Source: Acinetobacter pecorum (lineage in GTDB: Bacteria > Pseudomonadota > Gammaproteobacteria > Pseudomonadales > Moraxellaceae). Taken from it: 33,278 nucleotides of DNA. This document shows positions 9,170 to 17,724 of this stretch, one piece after another; the stretch's first letter is position 1, and every line of letters begins with the position of its first letter. Under the pieces are notes generated by a model, which was given only the letters and a program-made list of their open reading frames with translations, did not search any database and was not told where the DNA came from. The stretch lies in NCBI RefSeq assembly GCF_014837015.1, contig NZ_JACSPT010000003.1, forward strand, positions 1 through 33,278, given 5' to 3'. The position numbers and the translations under genes were made by a program.

Positions 9170-9820
9170 TTATTTTAAAGCCTTCTTACGTCCCTGCCCA
9201 ATCAGGAAAACTTCCTTGGAGCGAGCACGTGATGCCAAAGGTTTAGATGTTTTAAGAACATCAAAACTATCAACCACTTGCTTACGAAATTCGTCAAAAC
9301 CTGAGCCTTGGAAAACTTTTACCACAAATTGACCTTTGGGGCCTAACACCTTATTGGCAAAATCCAGTGCAAGTTCACACAAGTAAATCTGACGCGGTTG
9401 ATCTACAGCCTTATTACCTGATGTATTGGGGGCCATATCTGAAATTACAACGTCTACAGTACGACCATCTAAAATTTCTAACAGTTTCTGGAAGACTTCT
9501 TCCTCCCGAAAGTCGCCCTGCAAGAACGTTACATCCGGTAATGCATCCATTGGTAAAATATCAGATGCAATCAATAAACCCTTGTCACCGACTAGCTTAC
9601 CGGCGATTTGCGACCAACTGCCGGGTGCGGCACCCAAGTCGACCACAGTCATACCCGGTTTGATGATTTTGTACTTTTCTTGCATCTCTAAGAGCTTATA
9701 TGCTGCACGCGCACGATAGCCTTCCTTCTGTGCTTTTTTCACATAAGGATCGTCTAAATGCTCTCTCATCCAATCACGACTACTTTTAGATAACTTTTGG
9801 TTGGTAATGCGTGTAGCCAT
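9170..9820 (-). CDS. rlmE: 23S rRNA 2'-O-ribose U2552 methyltransferase
   Basis: RlmE (FtsJ/RrmJ) methylates the 2'-O of U2552 in the A loop of 23S rRNA, a late step in 50S maturation that uses S-adenosylmethionine. The 216-residue protein has motif [11 protein letters not shown], and the parts of the K-D-K-E active site are visible: the lysine in [16 protein letters not shown], the aspartate in [11 protein letters not shown], the lysine in [10 protein letters not shown] and the glutamate in [15 protein letters not shown] precedes the ATG. It heads the minus-strand unit with ftsH and is divergent from yhbY. Confidence 0.97.
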   Translation of the reverse strand: MATRITNQKLSKSSRDWMREHLDDPYVKKAQKEGYRARAAYKLLEMQEKYKIIKPGMTVVDLGAAPGSWSQIAGKLVGDKGLLIASDILPMDALPDVTFLQGDFREEEVFQKLLEILDGRTVDVVISDMAPNTSGNKAVDQPRQIYLCELALDFANKVLGPKGQFVVKVFQGSGFDEFRKQVVDSFDVLKTSKPLASRARSKEVFLIGQGRKKALK

Positions 9821-9902
9821 AACTCTCTAAATAAAAAAACGTCTAATTATTAATTGTACGTGAAAAAGACATATTTTGCAGTATACATGTGTATCTAAAT
9901 CT

Positions 9903-9953
9903 AGGAGTTTTGCTCCTTATCAGGAGATATGCGCAGTGATTATTTCCTGATAA
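9903..9953. promoter_or_regulatory. Inverted repeats between rlmE and yhbY
   Basis: AGGAG (9903-9907) and CTCCT (9913-9917) form a short hairpin. It is followed by a 9-base perfect inverted repeat, TTATCAGGA (9917-9925) and TCCTGATAA (9945-9953), with 19 bases between the arms. They lie between the two putative -10 elements of the divergent genes, so an operator is possible. Confidence 0.4.
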
Positions 9954-9977
9954 TTTAAAGCGTTTGTTTTTTGATTT

Positions 9978-9986
9978 TGCTATACT
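9978..9986 (+). promoter_or_regulatory. Extended -10 promoter of yhbY
   Basis: TGCTATACT matches an extended -10 (TGn plus TATACT at 9981-9986). No good -35 lies 17 bases upstream, as is common for extended -10 promoters. The start would be about 9993, 23 bases before the ATG. Confidence 0.5.
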
Positions 9987-10015
9987 AAGCCGTTTTAAAA
10001 TTCAGGTTATCTCTC

Positions 10016-10339
10016 ATGGCGTCTTTATCTATTCAGGAACGTAAGCGTTTACGTCAAATCGGACATGCTTTAAACCCGGTGGTTATGCTGGGTGACAAAG
10101 GCCTGACTGAAAATGTTATCGAAGAATTGGCACGTGCTTTAAACGACCACGAACTGATTAAAGTAAAAATCGTGGCCGAAGATCGCGAAGCACGTTCAGC
10201 ACTGATTACTGAAATTGCAGAAGCAACTGGCGCTGAGGTGGTTCAAACTATTGGTAAGATTGCACTGCTTTACAAAAAAGCTGCAAAACAAAACCAAAAA
10301 TTGTCCAACCTTGTCCGTTTCGCTCATCTTTCAAACTAA
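10016..10339 (+). CDS. yhbY: CRM-domain ribosome assembly protein YhbY
   Basis: YhbY is a single CRS1/YhbY (CRM) domain protein that associates with pre-50S particles and binds RNA. The 107 residues include the conserved loop GDKGLT (26-31), the helix with LARALNDHELIKVKI, and a basic C-terminus (YKKAAKQNQK). Most homologues are about 97 residues, so the tail is slightly longer. It is divergent from rlmE, the same partnership as in other gammaproteobacteria, and is followed 11 bases later by the DOMON-like gene, probably in one transcript. Confidence 0.93.
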   Translation: MASLSIQERKRLRQIGHALNPVVMLGDKGLTENVIEELARALNDHELIKVKIVAEDREARSALITEIAEATGAEVVQTIGKIALLYKKAAKQNQKLSNLVRFAHLSN

Positions 10340-10350
10340 GTACAGGACTT

Positions 10351-10890
10351 ATGGCAAGTTACGAACTTAGCGCATTTGATCGCCGTTTTCAGGCCATCTC
10401 TCTGGTTGCCGCCATTGAACAGCAAGGCCCATGCAGTTTAAATGTGGGCTTCTGGATTCGTGATCCCAATCAGTACATCCTGTGGCCCGACATGGTGACG
10501 GCTCATCCGCGTCAGGATTTTTTGTGGGAACAGACCTGCTTCGAAATTTTTATTGGGGTTCAGGGTGAAGATTTTTATCGTGAGATTAATCTCTCCCCTT
10601 CTCAGGCCTGGCAGGCTTATCAATTTGAAGAATACCGTTATCCTGAAGATATGCCACCGCAGGCTGCGAATGATATTGAGTTGAATCAGCTCAAACGTAC
10701 GCATTATGGTCTCAATGTCAGTCTGGATCTGACTGATTTTATGGCAACCCATAAACTGAAATGGGAAAACTTGTTCCTGGGTTTATCTGCTGTTCTAAAA
10801 ACCTCGCAAGGTGATCAGTTCTATGCCATGCAGCATAGTAGCCCTCAGGCAGATTTTCATAATAAACGCGACTGGCTGCACATATTTTAA
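10351..10890 (+). CDS. DOMON-like domain protein
   Basis: This 179-residue protein is predicted to be mostly beta-strand. It resembles the bacterial 'DOMON-like domain-containing' proteins I recall from Acinetobacter and relatives. Supporting patches are VGFWIRDPNQYILWP, the central FLWEQTCFEIFIGVQGEDFYREINLSPSQAWQAY-type region (residues about 54-90) and LFLGLSAVLKTSQGDQFYA. DOMON-type folds bind carbohydrates or haem, but no ligand residues can be named here. There is no signal peptide, so it is probably cytosolic. AGGA precedes the ATG by five bases, and the gene follows yhbY closely. The role is unknown. Confidence 0.7.
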   Translation: MASYELSAFDRRFQAISLVAAIEQQGPCSLNVGFWIRDPNQYILWPDMVTAHPRQDFLWEQTCFEIFIGVQGEDFYREINLSPSQAWQAYQFEEYRYPEDMPPQAANDIELNQLKRTHYGLNVSLDLTDFMATHKLKWENLFLGLSAVLKTSQGDQFYAMQHSSPQADFHNKRDWLHIF

Positions 10891-10942
10891 ACAGGTTGAT
10901 GCCAGATGTTGGGTTAGCCACTAGAATGGGTAACAGGCGAAT

Positions 10943-10974
10943 AAAACGTGAGACTTGAAGTCTCACGTTTTTTG
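10943..10974 (+). terminator. Terminator of yhbY-DOMON unit
   Basis: ACGTGAGAC (10946-10954), loop TTGAA, GTCTCACGT (10960-10968), then a T run, with A bases in front. It is a strong hairpin. Confidence 0.85.
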
Positions 10975-11047
10975 TTTAAAACAATAAAATCATCTTGATC
11001 GTGTATTTCATTATTATGGAGTTTAGATTATTTCCCGTGTACATGTT

Positions 11048-11272
11048 TTAATGATGCAGATGATGCTGTTCCTGAATAGATTTCACGGCAGCATAGAGTA
11101 TAAAAGCAAAAGTAATGATCATTAGAAGAATGCTCCCAAATACTGGTCCGAGTATTCCAAGACATAACAGGATTACACCCAGATAAAGTATGCGCCTCAA
11201 TCCGCTTTCCAGATTCAGCAGCATGATCAATATCAGTAAAATAAGTACACCTATAAAATAATGCTGTGGCAT
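11048..11272 (-). CDS. Small membrane protein, two to three helices
   Basis: This 74-residue protein is almost entirely hydrophobic, with helices at about 5-22, 27-45 and 46-64, and ends in a histidine-rich tail (EQHHLHH). An overlapping 101-codon frame also exists, but this frame has a strong GAGGGGG Shine-Dalgarno upstream of its ATG and a membrane-protein composition, so it was chosen. It lies downstream of the coiled-coil gene on the same strand, with a hairpin between them. I do not recognise the family. Histidines at the tail could bind metal, but there is no other support. Confidence 0.65.
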   Translation of the reverse strand: MPQHYFIGVLILLILIMLLNLESGLRRILYLGVILLCLGILGPVFGSILLMIITFAFILYAAVKSIQEQHHLHH

Positions 11273-11321
11273 CGTGACCCCCTCTAATTGTTATTGTGAG
11301 TCCGTTTTGCTGCATAAAGAC

Positions 11322-11351
11322 AAAGGAGAACATATCATTGTTCTCCTTTTT
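11322..11351 (-). terminator. Hairpin after the coiled-coil gene
   Basis: AAAGGAGAAC (11322-11331) and GTTCTCCTTT (11340-11349) enclose an eight-base loop. Read on the minus strand it is followed by a broken T run, so it is a moderate terminator or a transcript-end hairpin. Confidence 0.5.
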
Positions 11352-11374
11352 AAATAGCGGCCTTTCAGCGCAGC

Positions 11375-11863
11375 CTAACTTTTCAGCTCAGGACTTTTGT
11401 CCGAGCTTTCCGTCTTCATGACGGGTTTAACTTTTTTCAATACTTCAATGGTACTGTCTTTAGAACGTTTAAACGTACCAGTCAAATGCTCTTTATGCTT
11501 GGTCGAAATCTGGCTGACATCTTCTTTCAGCTCTTTACCCAGATTGGACAGGTCTTCAATGACTGCGCTGAATTCTGTCTTGATAAAGCTTTTTAATTCA
11601 GTTAATTCTTTCTGCGAACCGAAAATCTGCTCTTTTAGAGTATCAATACGCTGCAACACTTCCTGCTTTAATTGACGTAGCTGTTCCTGCACAGTATCAG
11701 TTAACTGCTTCGCTTCAACCTCAAGCTTTTCTTTACTTTCTTCGATGGTTTCAATTGCCTGATCTTTAGCCTCAACCGCCACTTTTTCAAGCTTTTCGGC
11801 AGTTTCACTGACTACGCTTGGGGTAACTTTTTTAGATGTAGTAGATTTCGGGGCTGTAGTCAT
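11375..11863 (-). CDS. Long coiled-coil, lysine/glutamate-rich protein
   Basis: This 162-residue soluble protein is nearly all charged amphipathic helix. A Ser/Thr/Lys-rich N-terminus (about 1-20) leads into repeated heptads such as AEKLEKVAVEAKDQAIETIEESKEKLE and a lysine-rich C-terminal tail. It has no signal peptide and no cysteine. The composition resembles phasin-like or apolipoprotein-like scaffold proteins, but no family signature was recognised. AGGAA precedes the ATG. The gene is divergent from carA across a 309-base gap. Function unknown; a structural or surface-binding role is only inference. Confidence 0.7.
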   Translation of the reverse strand: MTTAPKSTTSKKVTPSVVSETAEKLEKVAVEAKDQAIETIEESKEKLEVEAKQLTDTVQEQLRQLKQEVLQRIDTLKEQIFGSQKELTELKSFIKTEFSAVIEDLSNLGKELKEDVSQISTKHKEHLTGTFKRSKDSTIEVLKKVKPVMKTESSDKSPELKS

Positions 11864-12034
11864 TTGTCTTATTCCTATTGTTATGTTGACTTAAGCTATA
11901 TTAGTAGATCTGATAAAAATTAAGATTTGATTTGTCTGACAATTATTAATTGCTTACATTTTCTCACATTGTCTACAAAACAGACTTCCATGCAAAAAGC
12001 AAGCCATTTATCTTATACTTTCGCTGCAAAGCCA

Positions 12035-12064
12035 TTGGACTTCAAGGGTCATTCTGCGTATAAT
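12035..12064 (+). promoter_or_regulatory. Promoter of carAB
   Basis: A perfect TATAAT at 12059-12064, with TTGGAC at 12035-12040 and an 18-base spacer. The start would be near 12071, giving a leader of about 100 bases before carA. The -35 is weak (3 of 6 matches). Confidence 0.55.
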
Positions 12065-12092
12065 GCCGTGTTAAGTTCAAGCGAGCAGACAT

Positions 12093-12129
12093 AGGAGGGT
12101 TGGTTAAAAAAATAGCCTTCCTTTTTTTT
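12093..12129 (+). promoter_or_regulatory. Terminator-like hairpin in carA leader, possible attenuator
   Basis: AGGAGGGTT (12093-12101) pairs with AGCCTTCCT (12114-12122) as a 9-base stem with two G-T pairs, followed by a T run to 12129. The preceding gene is on the other strand, so no upstream plus-strand transcript needs ending here. The hairpin lies between the putative carA promoter and its start codon. Confidence 0.5.
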
Positions 12130-12172
12130 CGTCTTCTCGCTTTTTTACAGCCTAAATTTCAGGAGCTTTGGT

Positions 12173-13315
12173 TTGAGCACCCCAGCAATTTTAGCCCTAG
12201 CCGACGGAACTATCTTTAAAGGTACTTCGATTGGCGCACCGGGTAGTACGACTGGCGAAGTCGTTTTCAACACTGCCATGACTGGCTATCAAGAAATTTT
12301 GACTGATCCAAGTTATGCACAGCAACTTGTAACTTTAACTTACCCACATATCGGTAACACGGGTTGCAATGAAGAAGACACAGAATCAGGTCGTATTCAT
12401 AAAGTATGGGCGAACGGTTTAATTATCCGTGACCTTCCTTTATTACACAGTAACTTCCGTGCTGAACAATCACTAGGTGAATATTTAGTACAGCACAATG
12501 TAGTTGCCATTGCTGACATCGACACGCGACGATTAACACGTATTTTACGTGATAAAGGTGCACAAAACGGTTGTATTCTTGCAGGCGAAAACATCACTGA
12601 AGAAGAAGCACTAGAAAAAGCACGCGCATTCGGTGGTTTGAATGGTTTAGACCTTGCAAAAGAATGCTGTGATCCTGAAGGTTTTGAATGGACTGAAGGT
12701 TCATGGACTTTAGGTAAAGGCTTCGCTCAACCAGAATTTAAATTCCATGTTGTTGCATACGATTACGGTGTCAAAACCAACATCTTACGTATGCTCGCAG
12801 ACCGCGGTTGTAAATTGACTGTTGTGCCTGCGCAAACTCCTGCTGCTGACGTACTTGCACTGAATCCAGATGGCGTGTTCTTATCGAACGGCCCTGGCGA
12901 TCCGGCTGCATGTGACTACGCAATTGAAGCTGTAAAAACAATTGTAGAAGATGCTCGCAACGTACCTGTATTTGGTATCTGCCTGGGCCATCAAATTCTT
13001 GCGCTTGCAAGCGGTGCTCAGACTGTGAAAATGCCTCACGGTCACCACGGTGCCAACCATCCTGTACAGAACATCGAAACTGGTACAGTGATGATTACTT
13101 CACAAAACCATGGCTTTGCAGTGGATGCAGATACACTGCCTGCAAACCTTAAAGCGACGCACAAATCACTGTTCGACCAAACCCTTCAAGGGATTCATCG
13201 TACAGACAAGCCTGCGTTCAGCTTCCAGGGTCACCCTGAAGCAAGCCCTGGTCCACATGACTGCGCACCATTGTTCGATCATTTCATCGAACTTATCGAA
13301 GCATCTAAGAAGTAA
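12173..13315 (+). CDS. carA: Carbamoyl-phosphate synthase small subunit
   Basis: CarA is the glutaminase subunit of carbamoyl-phosphate synthase; it releases ammonia from glutamine and channels it to CarB for pyrimidine and arginine synthesis. The 380 residues have the N-terminal CPSase small domain (1-150) and a class I glutamine amidotransferase domain. The nucleophile elbow FGICLGHQ has Cys270, and the catalytic His/Glu motif is [10 protein letters not shown]. The start is TTG with AGGAGC six bases upstream; it gives the normal N-terminus. carB begins 13 bases after the stop, so the two are an operon. Regulation may involve the leader hairpin. Confidence 0.97.
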   Translation: MSTPAILALADGTIFKGTSIGAPGSTTGEVVFNTAMTGYQEILTDPSYAQQLVTLTYPHIGNTGCNEEDTESGRIHKVWANGLIIRDLPLLHSNFRAEQSLGEYLVQHNVVAIADIDTRRLTRILRDKGAQNGCILAGENITEEEALEKARAFGGLNGLDLAKECCDPEGFEWTEGSWTLGKGFAQPEFKFHVVAYDYGVKTNILRMLADRGCKLTVVPAQTPAADVLALNPDGVFLSNGPGDPAACDYAIEAVKTIVEDARNVPVFGICLGHQILALASGAQTVKMPHGHHGANHPVQNIETGTVMITSQNHGFAVDADTLPANLKATHKSLFDQTLQGIHRTDKPAFSFQGHPEASPGPHDCAPLFDHFIELIEASKK

Positions 13316-13328
13316 TTAAGGAAGCATC

Positions 13329-16300
13329 ATGGCTAAACGTACAGACATTAAAAGCATCTTAATTCTTGGTGCTGGTCCTATTGTGATTGGTCAGGCGTGT
13401 GAGTTTGACTATTCAGGCGCGCAAGCGTGTAAAGCTCTTCGTGAAGAAGGCTACCGTGTTATTTTGGTGAACTCTAACCCAGCGACCATTATGACTGACC
13501 CTGCAATGGCAGATGCAACGTATATCGAACCGATTACCTGGCAAACTGTTGCAGCGATCATTGAGAAAGAACGTCCAGACGCAGTTCTTCCTACTATGGG
13601 TGGTCAAACAGCATTGAACTGTGCCCTTGCCCTTGATGAGCACGGCATTTTAGAAAAATATAATGTTGAATTGATCGGTGCGACCAAAGAAGCAATCGAA
13701 AAAGCTGAAGACCGTAAACTGTTTGACCAGGCAATGCGTAAAATCGGTCTTGAATGTCCGAAAGCTGACATTGCTGAGTCAATGGAAGAAGCTCTAGAAA
13801 TTCAAGCTCGCTTCGGCTTCCCTGTGATTATCCGTCCATCTTTCACCATGGGTGGTTCAGGCGGCGGTATTGCATACAACAAAGAAGAATTCATTGAAAT
13901 CTGTGAACGCGGTTTCGATCTTTCTCCAACCAAACAGTTATTGATCGATGAATCATTAATTGGCTGGAAAGAGTACGAAATGGAAGTTGTTCGTGACAAA
14001 AACGACAACTGTATCATTGTATGTACCATTGAAAACTTTGACCCAATGGGCGTGCATACAGGTGACTCAATCACTGTTGCGCCTGCTCAAACACTGACAG
14101 ACAAAGAATTCCAGTTACTTCGTAACGCATCTTTAGCGGTTCTCCGTGAAATTGGTGTAGAAACTGGTGGTTCGAACGTTCAGTTCGGTATTAACCCGAA
14201 AGATGGCCGTATGGTTGTGATCGAGATGAACCCGCGTGTTTCTCGTTCTTCTGCCCTTGCGTCTAAAGCAACTGGTTTCCCGATTGCAAAAATTGCAGCG
14301 AAACTGGCAGTTGGTTACACCCTTGATGAGCTGAAAAACGACATCACTGGCGGCACGACTCCTGCATCATTCGAACCCGCAATCGACTACGTTGTAACCA
14401 AGATTCCTCGTTTTAACTTCGAGAAATTCCCACAAGCTGATGCGACTTTAACTACACAGATGAAATCTGTCGGTGAAGTCATGGCGATTGGTCGTAACTT
14501 CCAGGAATCTGTACAAAAAGCCCTTCGTGGTCTTGAAGTGGGTGCTTCTGGTTTTGACGAAAAAATTGAAGTGGGTGCTGAAGGCGCGCGCGACAAAATC
14601 TTGCAAGAACTTAAAGTACCAGGTCCAGAGCGTATCTGGTATGTGGGCGACGCATTCCGTCACGGCTTTACTTTAGACGAAGTATTTGCTGCAACGAACA
14701 TTGACCGCTGGTTCTTGATTCAAATCGAAGACATCATTAAAACTGAAAACCAGATTAAAACTTTAGGTTTTGGTGATTTAAATGCGGAGAATATCCGTAG
14801 CTTTAAACGTAAAGGTTTATCAGATCTTCGCATTGCGGACTTAATGGGTATTTCACAAAAACAATTCCGGAAACACCGTTGGAATCTGGGCGTAACGCCA
14901 GTTTACAAACGCGTGGATACATGTGCTGCAGAATTCGAATCTGATACAGCGTACATGTATTCAACTTACGATGAAGAGTGTGAAGCCAACCCTTCAACCC
15001 GTGATAAGATCATGGTGATTGGTGGCGGTCCTAACCGTATTGGTCAAGGGATCGAATTCGATTACTGCTGTGTACACGCGGCGCTTGCAATGCGTGAAGA
15101 TGGTTATGAAACCATTATGGTGAACTGTAACCCTGAAACGGTGTCTACAGATTATGACACTTCAGATCGTTTGTACTTCGAACCAATTACGTTGGAAGAT
15201 GTACTTGAAATCGTACGTATCGAGAAGCCTAAAGGCATTATCGTACAGTACGGTGGTCAAACACCATTGAAATTGGCGCGTGCTTTAGAAGAAGCTGGTG
15301 CACCAATCATTGGTACATCACCTGACGCGATTGACCGCGCAGAAGACCGTGAACGTTTCCAGCAAATGATTCAACGTCTGCAACTTCGTCAACCAAACAA
15401 CAGCATCGTAAAATCTGCTGAAGAAGGTATGGCTGAAGCGTCTAAAGTTGGCTACCCACTTGTAGTACGTCCTTCTTACGTCCTTGGTGGTCGCGCGATG
15501 GAAATCGTGTACAACGATGAAGAATTAAAACGCTACTTACGTGATGCGGTTCAAGCATCTAACGAAGCGCCTGTTCTTCTTGACCGCTTCCTGGATGACG
15601 CAATCGAAGTTGACGTAGACTGCGTATCTGACGGTAAAGACGTGGTGATCGGTGGTATCATGCAGCACATTGAGCAGGCAGGTATTCACTCAGGTGACTC
15701 AGCATGTTCTATTCCTCCTTACTCTTTATCTAAAGAAGTACAGGACGAAATGCGTCGTCAAACCGTTGCTATGGCGAAAGAGCTAGGCGTAATCGGTTTG
15801 ATGAACGTACAGTTTGCAGTGAAAGGCGATGACGTTTACATCCTGGAAGTGAACCCACGTGCATCACGTACAGTTCCATTCGTATCTAAATGTATCGGTG
15901 AATCGCTTGCAAAAGTGGCTGCACGTTGTATGGCAGGTCAATCTCTTGAGTCGCAAGGCTTTACATCAGAGATTATTCCTGAGCACTTCTCTGTAAAAGA
16001 AGCGGTATTCCCATTCAACAAATTCCCTGGTGTTGATCCGATCCTTGGCCCTGAGATGAAATCTACAGGTGAAGTGATGGGGGTGGGTAAAACATTCGGT
16101 GAAGCATTCTATAAAGCTGTACTGGGTGCAAATGAGCGTTTACCTGGTCTTCCAACTGAAGGTGAAGTCAAACATGCTTTCATCTCTGTACGTGACTCAG
16201 ATAAACCACGTGCTGCCGGCATTGCGAAACAATTAATTGACCTAGGCTTCAAGATTCTTGCGACTGATGGTACATTTAAAGTGATTAGCGAAGCTGGTCT

Positions 16301-16559
16301 GGAATGCGAACGTGTCAATAAAGTAACTGAAGGTCGTCCTAACATTGTGGACCGTATCAAAAACGGCGAAATCCACCTTGTGATTAACACGACTGAAGGC
16401 AAAAAGGCACAAGAAGACTCATTCTCGATCCGTCGTTCAGCGCTTCAAGGTAAAGTGTATAACACAACTACATTGAATGGTGCGGACGCTGTATGCCAAG
16501 CTTTAGCAATTAAATTGCCAATGGATGTATATCGTTTGCAAGACCTAACTAAAGGTTAA
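13329..16559 (+). CDS. carB: Carbamoyl-phosphate synthase large subunit
   Basis: CarB makes carbamoyl phosphate from bicarbonate, ammonia from CarA and two ATP. The 1076-residue length is normal. It has two homologous halves, each with an ATP-grasp domain. The first half begins with [20 protein letters not shown] and the second, near residue 560, with [19 protein letters not shown]. The C-terminal allosteric domain (about 935-1076) begins near [16 protein letters not shown]; in E. coli it binds UMP and ornithine. AAGGA precedes the ATG. Codon use looks like that of a highly expressed gene. No unusual features were noticed. Confidence 0.98.
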   Translation: MAKRTDIKSILILGAGPIVIGQACEFDYSGAQACKALREEGYRVILVNSNPATIMTDPAMADATYIEPITWQTVAAIIEKERPDAVLPTMGGQTALNCALALDEHGILEKYNVELIGATKEAIEKAEDRKLFDQAMRKIGLECPKADIAESMEEALEIQARFGFPVIIRPSFTMGGSGGGIAYNKEEFIEICERGFDLSPTKQLLIDESLIGWKEYEMEVVRDKNDNCIIVCTIENFDPMGVHTGDSITVAPAQTLTDKEFQLLRNASLAVLREIGVETGGSNVQFGINPKDGRMVVIEMNPRVSRSSALASKATGFPIAKIAAKLAVGYTLDELKNDITGGTTPASFEPAIDYVVTKIPRFNFEKFPQADATLTTQMKSVGEVMAIGRNFQESVQKALRGLEVGASGFDEKIEVGAEGARDKILQELKVPGPERIWYVGDAFRHGFTLDEVFAATNIDRWFLIQIEDIIKTENQIKTLGFGDLNAENIRSFKRKGLSDLRIADLMGISQKQFRKHRWNLGVTPVYKRVDTCAAEFESDTAYMYSTYDEECEANPSTRDKIMVIGGGPNRIGQGIEFDYCCVHAALAMREDGYETIMVNCNPETVSTDYDTSDRLYFEPITLEDVLEIVRIEKPKGIIVQYGGQTPLKLARALEEAGAPIIGTSPDAIDRAEDRERFQQMIQRLQLRQPNNSIVKSAEEGMAEASKVGYPLVVRPSYVLGGRAMEIVYNDEELKRYLRDAVQASNEAPVLLDRFLDDAIEVDVDCVSDGKDVVIGGIMQHIEQAGIHSGDSACSIPPYSLSKEVQDEMRRQTVAMAKELGVIGLMNVQFAVKGDDVYILEVNPRASRTVPFVSKCIGESLAKVAARCMAGQSLESQGFTSEIIPEHFSVKEAVFPFNKFPGVDPILGPEMKSTGEVMGVGKTFGEAFYKAVLGANERLPGLPTEGEVKHAFISVRDSDKPRAAGIAKQLIDLGFKILATDGTFKVISEAGLECERVNKVTEGRPNIVDRIKNGEIHLVINTTEGKKAQEDSFSIRRSALQGKVYNTTTLNGADAVCQALAIKLPMDVYRLQDLTKG

Positions 16560-16566
16560 TTCGCTT

Positions 16567-16607
16567 CCAAGAAGTCCCGCTACCTTCTTGGTGGCGGGCT
16601 TTTTTTT
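16567..16607 (+). terminator. Terminator of carAB, with alternative hairpin
   Basis: CCCGCTACC (16576-16584), loop TTCTT, GGTGGCGGG (16590-16598), C and eight T make a strong terminator. CCAAGAAG (16567-16574) can instead pair with CTTCTTGG (16584-16591), which overlaps the terminator loop and arm, so the two folds exclude each other. Confidence 0.85.
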
Positions 16608-16650
16608 ATTTATAGATTTTATATCTTTCAACTGACTTTTGAGGGACAAC

Positions 16651-17127
16651 ATGCAACGTTATCCTATGACACCTGAAGGCAAAATTGCCTTAGAGAAAGA
16701 ATTACACCAACTGAAAACAGTTGATCGCCCACGTATCACCGCTTCGATTGCGGAAGCTCGTGAACACGGCGACTTAAAAGAAAATGCAGAATACCATGCA
16801 GCACGTGAACAGCAAGGTTTCTGTGAAGGACGTATTCAGGATATCGAAGGCAAACTGGGTGCAGCTCAGGTGATCGATGTCAAAGAACTGGAACAGAATG
16901 GTCGTGTGGTTTTTGGTGTAACGGTCACGATTGAAAATCTGGATACCGAAGAGCAGAAAACCTACAAAATTGTAGGCGATGACGAAGCAGACTTTAAGAT
17001 TAACAAGATCTCTGTAAACTCGCCAATTGCACGTGGCCTTTTGGGTAAAAGCGAAGGTGATGATGTGAAAATCAATACACCAAACGGTGAAGTTGAATAT
17101 GAAATTGTAAAAGTTGAATATATCTAG
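16651..17127 (+). CDS. greA: Transcription elongation factor GreA
   Basis: GreA enters the secondary channel of RNA polymerase and stimulates cleavage of backtracked RNA, rescuing stalled complexes. The N-terminal antiparallel coiled coil (about 1-75) contains [19 protein letters not shown], with the acidic tip residues D and E. The C-terminal FKBP-like domain follows. I start at the ATG at 16651 (158 residues, the normal length), because GAGGGA lies just upstream; an upstream in-frame TTG at 16639 would put the ribosome site inside the gene. It follows carB across a terminator, the same order as in pseudomonads. Confidence 0.97.
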   Translation: MQRYPMTPEGKIALEKELHQLKTVDRPRITASIAEAREHGDLKENAEYHAAREQQGFCEGRIQDIEGKLGAAQVIDVKELEQNGRVVFGVTVTIENLDTEEQKTYKIVGDDEADFKINKISVNSPIARGLLGKSEGDDVKINTPNGEVEYEIVKVEYI

Positions 17128-17156
17128 TTTTTTGTTTAGATATTTTAGGCTGTAAG

Positions 17157-17179
17157 ACCCCTCGATTGAGGGGTTTTTT
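17157..17179 (+). terminator. Terminator of greA
   Basis: CCCCTC (17158-17163), loop GATT, GAGGGG (17168-17173), then six T. Confidence 0.88.
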
Positions 17180-17226
17180 GCAATTTATAGTATAAAATAT
17201 AATCAGCAATATTACTAAAAAATAAA

Positions 17227-17604
17227 ATGATCAAAATCATCTTCGTCAGCATCTCAACTATCTTATTCAGTACTCAAGTCTTCGCTAGAGGATACAGAGG
17301 TGATTCTAATGATTTCATTAATTTAATTATCGGATTTATTTTTGTAATTGGATCATTATTTTTTTATATATACTCTTATCTCTCATGGCAAGAAAGGCAG
17401 CAATGTAGCGAGAAACCCACATCTAAAGATGGTCTACTCCACTGGATTTTTATATTAATTGGGTATGCAATTATTGCCTTCTTCGCATCAATACCCATAA
17501 CATTGATTGCTAAGTTTCTAATACAGACAGATGAAAAATTAACAATATTAACTTACACTTTTTTTATAATGTTCAGCCTCTTATTATTTCTCCGCAGAAC
17601 ATAA
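17227..17604 (+). CDS. AT-rich small membrane protein, unknown
   Basis: This 125-residue protein begins with a likely signal sequence or first helix (IIFVSISTILFSTQVFA, ending near residue 20). Then come a glycine/arginine/asparagine loop (RGYRGDSNDF) and further helices at about 31-50, 68-92 and 102-121. Codon use is strongly AT-biased compared with greA and carB, and no Shine-Dalgarno precedes the ATG. The gene is isolated between the greA terminator and the palindrome at 17659. It may be a recent acquisition. I do not recognise the family; translation is plausible but not certain. Confidence 0.55.
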   Translation: MIKIIFVSISTILFSTQVFARGYRGDSNDFINLIIGFIFVIGSLFFYIYSYLSWQERQQCSEKPTSKDGLLHWIFILIGYAIIAFFASIPITLIAKFLIQTDEKLTILTYTFFIMFSLLLFLRRT

Positions 17605-17658
17605 AAATTACTTAACTTCTCTTTATCGCAGTATATTTATATTTTCAATCTCCCCAAA

Positions 17659-17679
17659 CCCCTCTTTACAAAAGAGGGG
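17659..17679. repeat. Palindromic REP-like element
   Basis: CCCCTCTTT (17659-17667), ACA, AAAGAGGGG (17671-17679) is a perfect 9-base-pair hairpin preceded by a C-rich run. Similar short palindromes are, from memory, common between Acinetobacter genes. A TATAAT at 17691-17696 sits just after it, 29 bases before the acetyltransferase ATG, without a clear -35. Confidence 0.6.
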
Positions 17680-17724
17680 CTTAACTGCTGTATAATCCCA
17701 CTACCCCATTAACATCGTTTTTCC

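Noticed and set aside
11028..11333. 101-codon minus-strand frame overlapping the small membrane gene
   Set aside because: The other frame has a strong ribosome site and a coherent hydrophobic protein; this one looks like its shadow.
16639..16650. Upstream TTG start for greA
   Set aside because: It would place the GAGGGA ribosome site within the gene and add four residues not typical of GreA.
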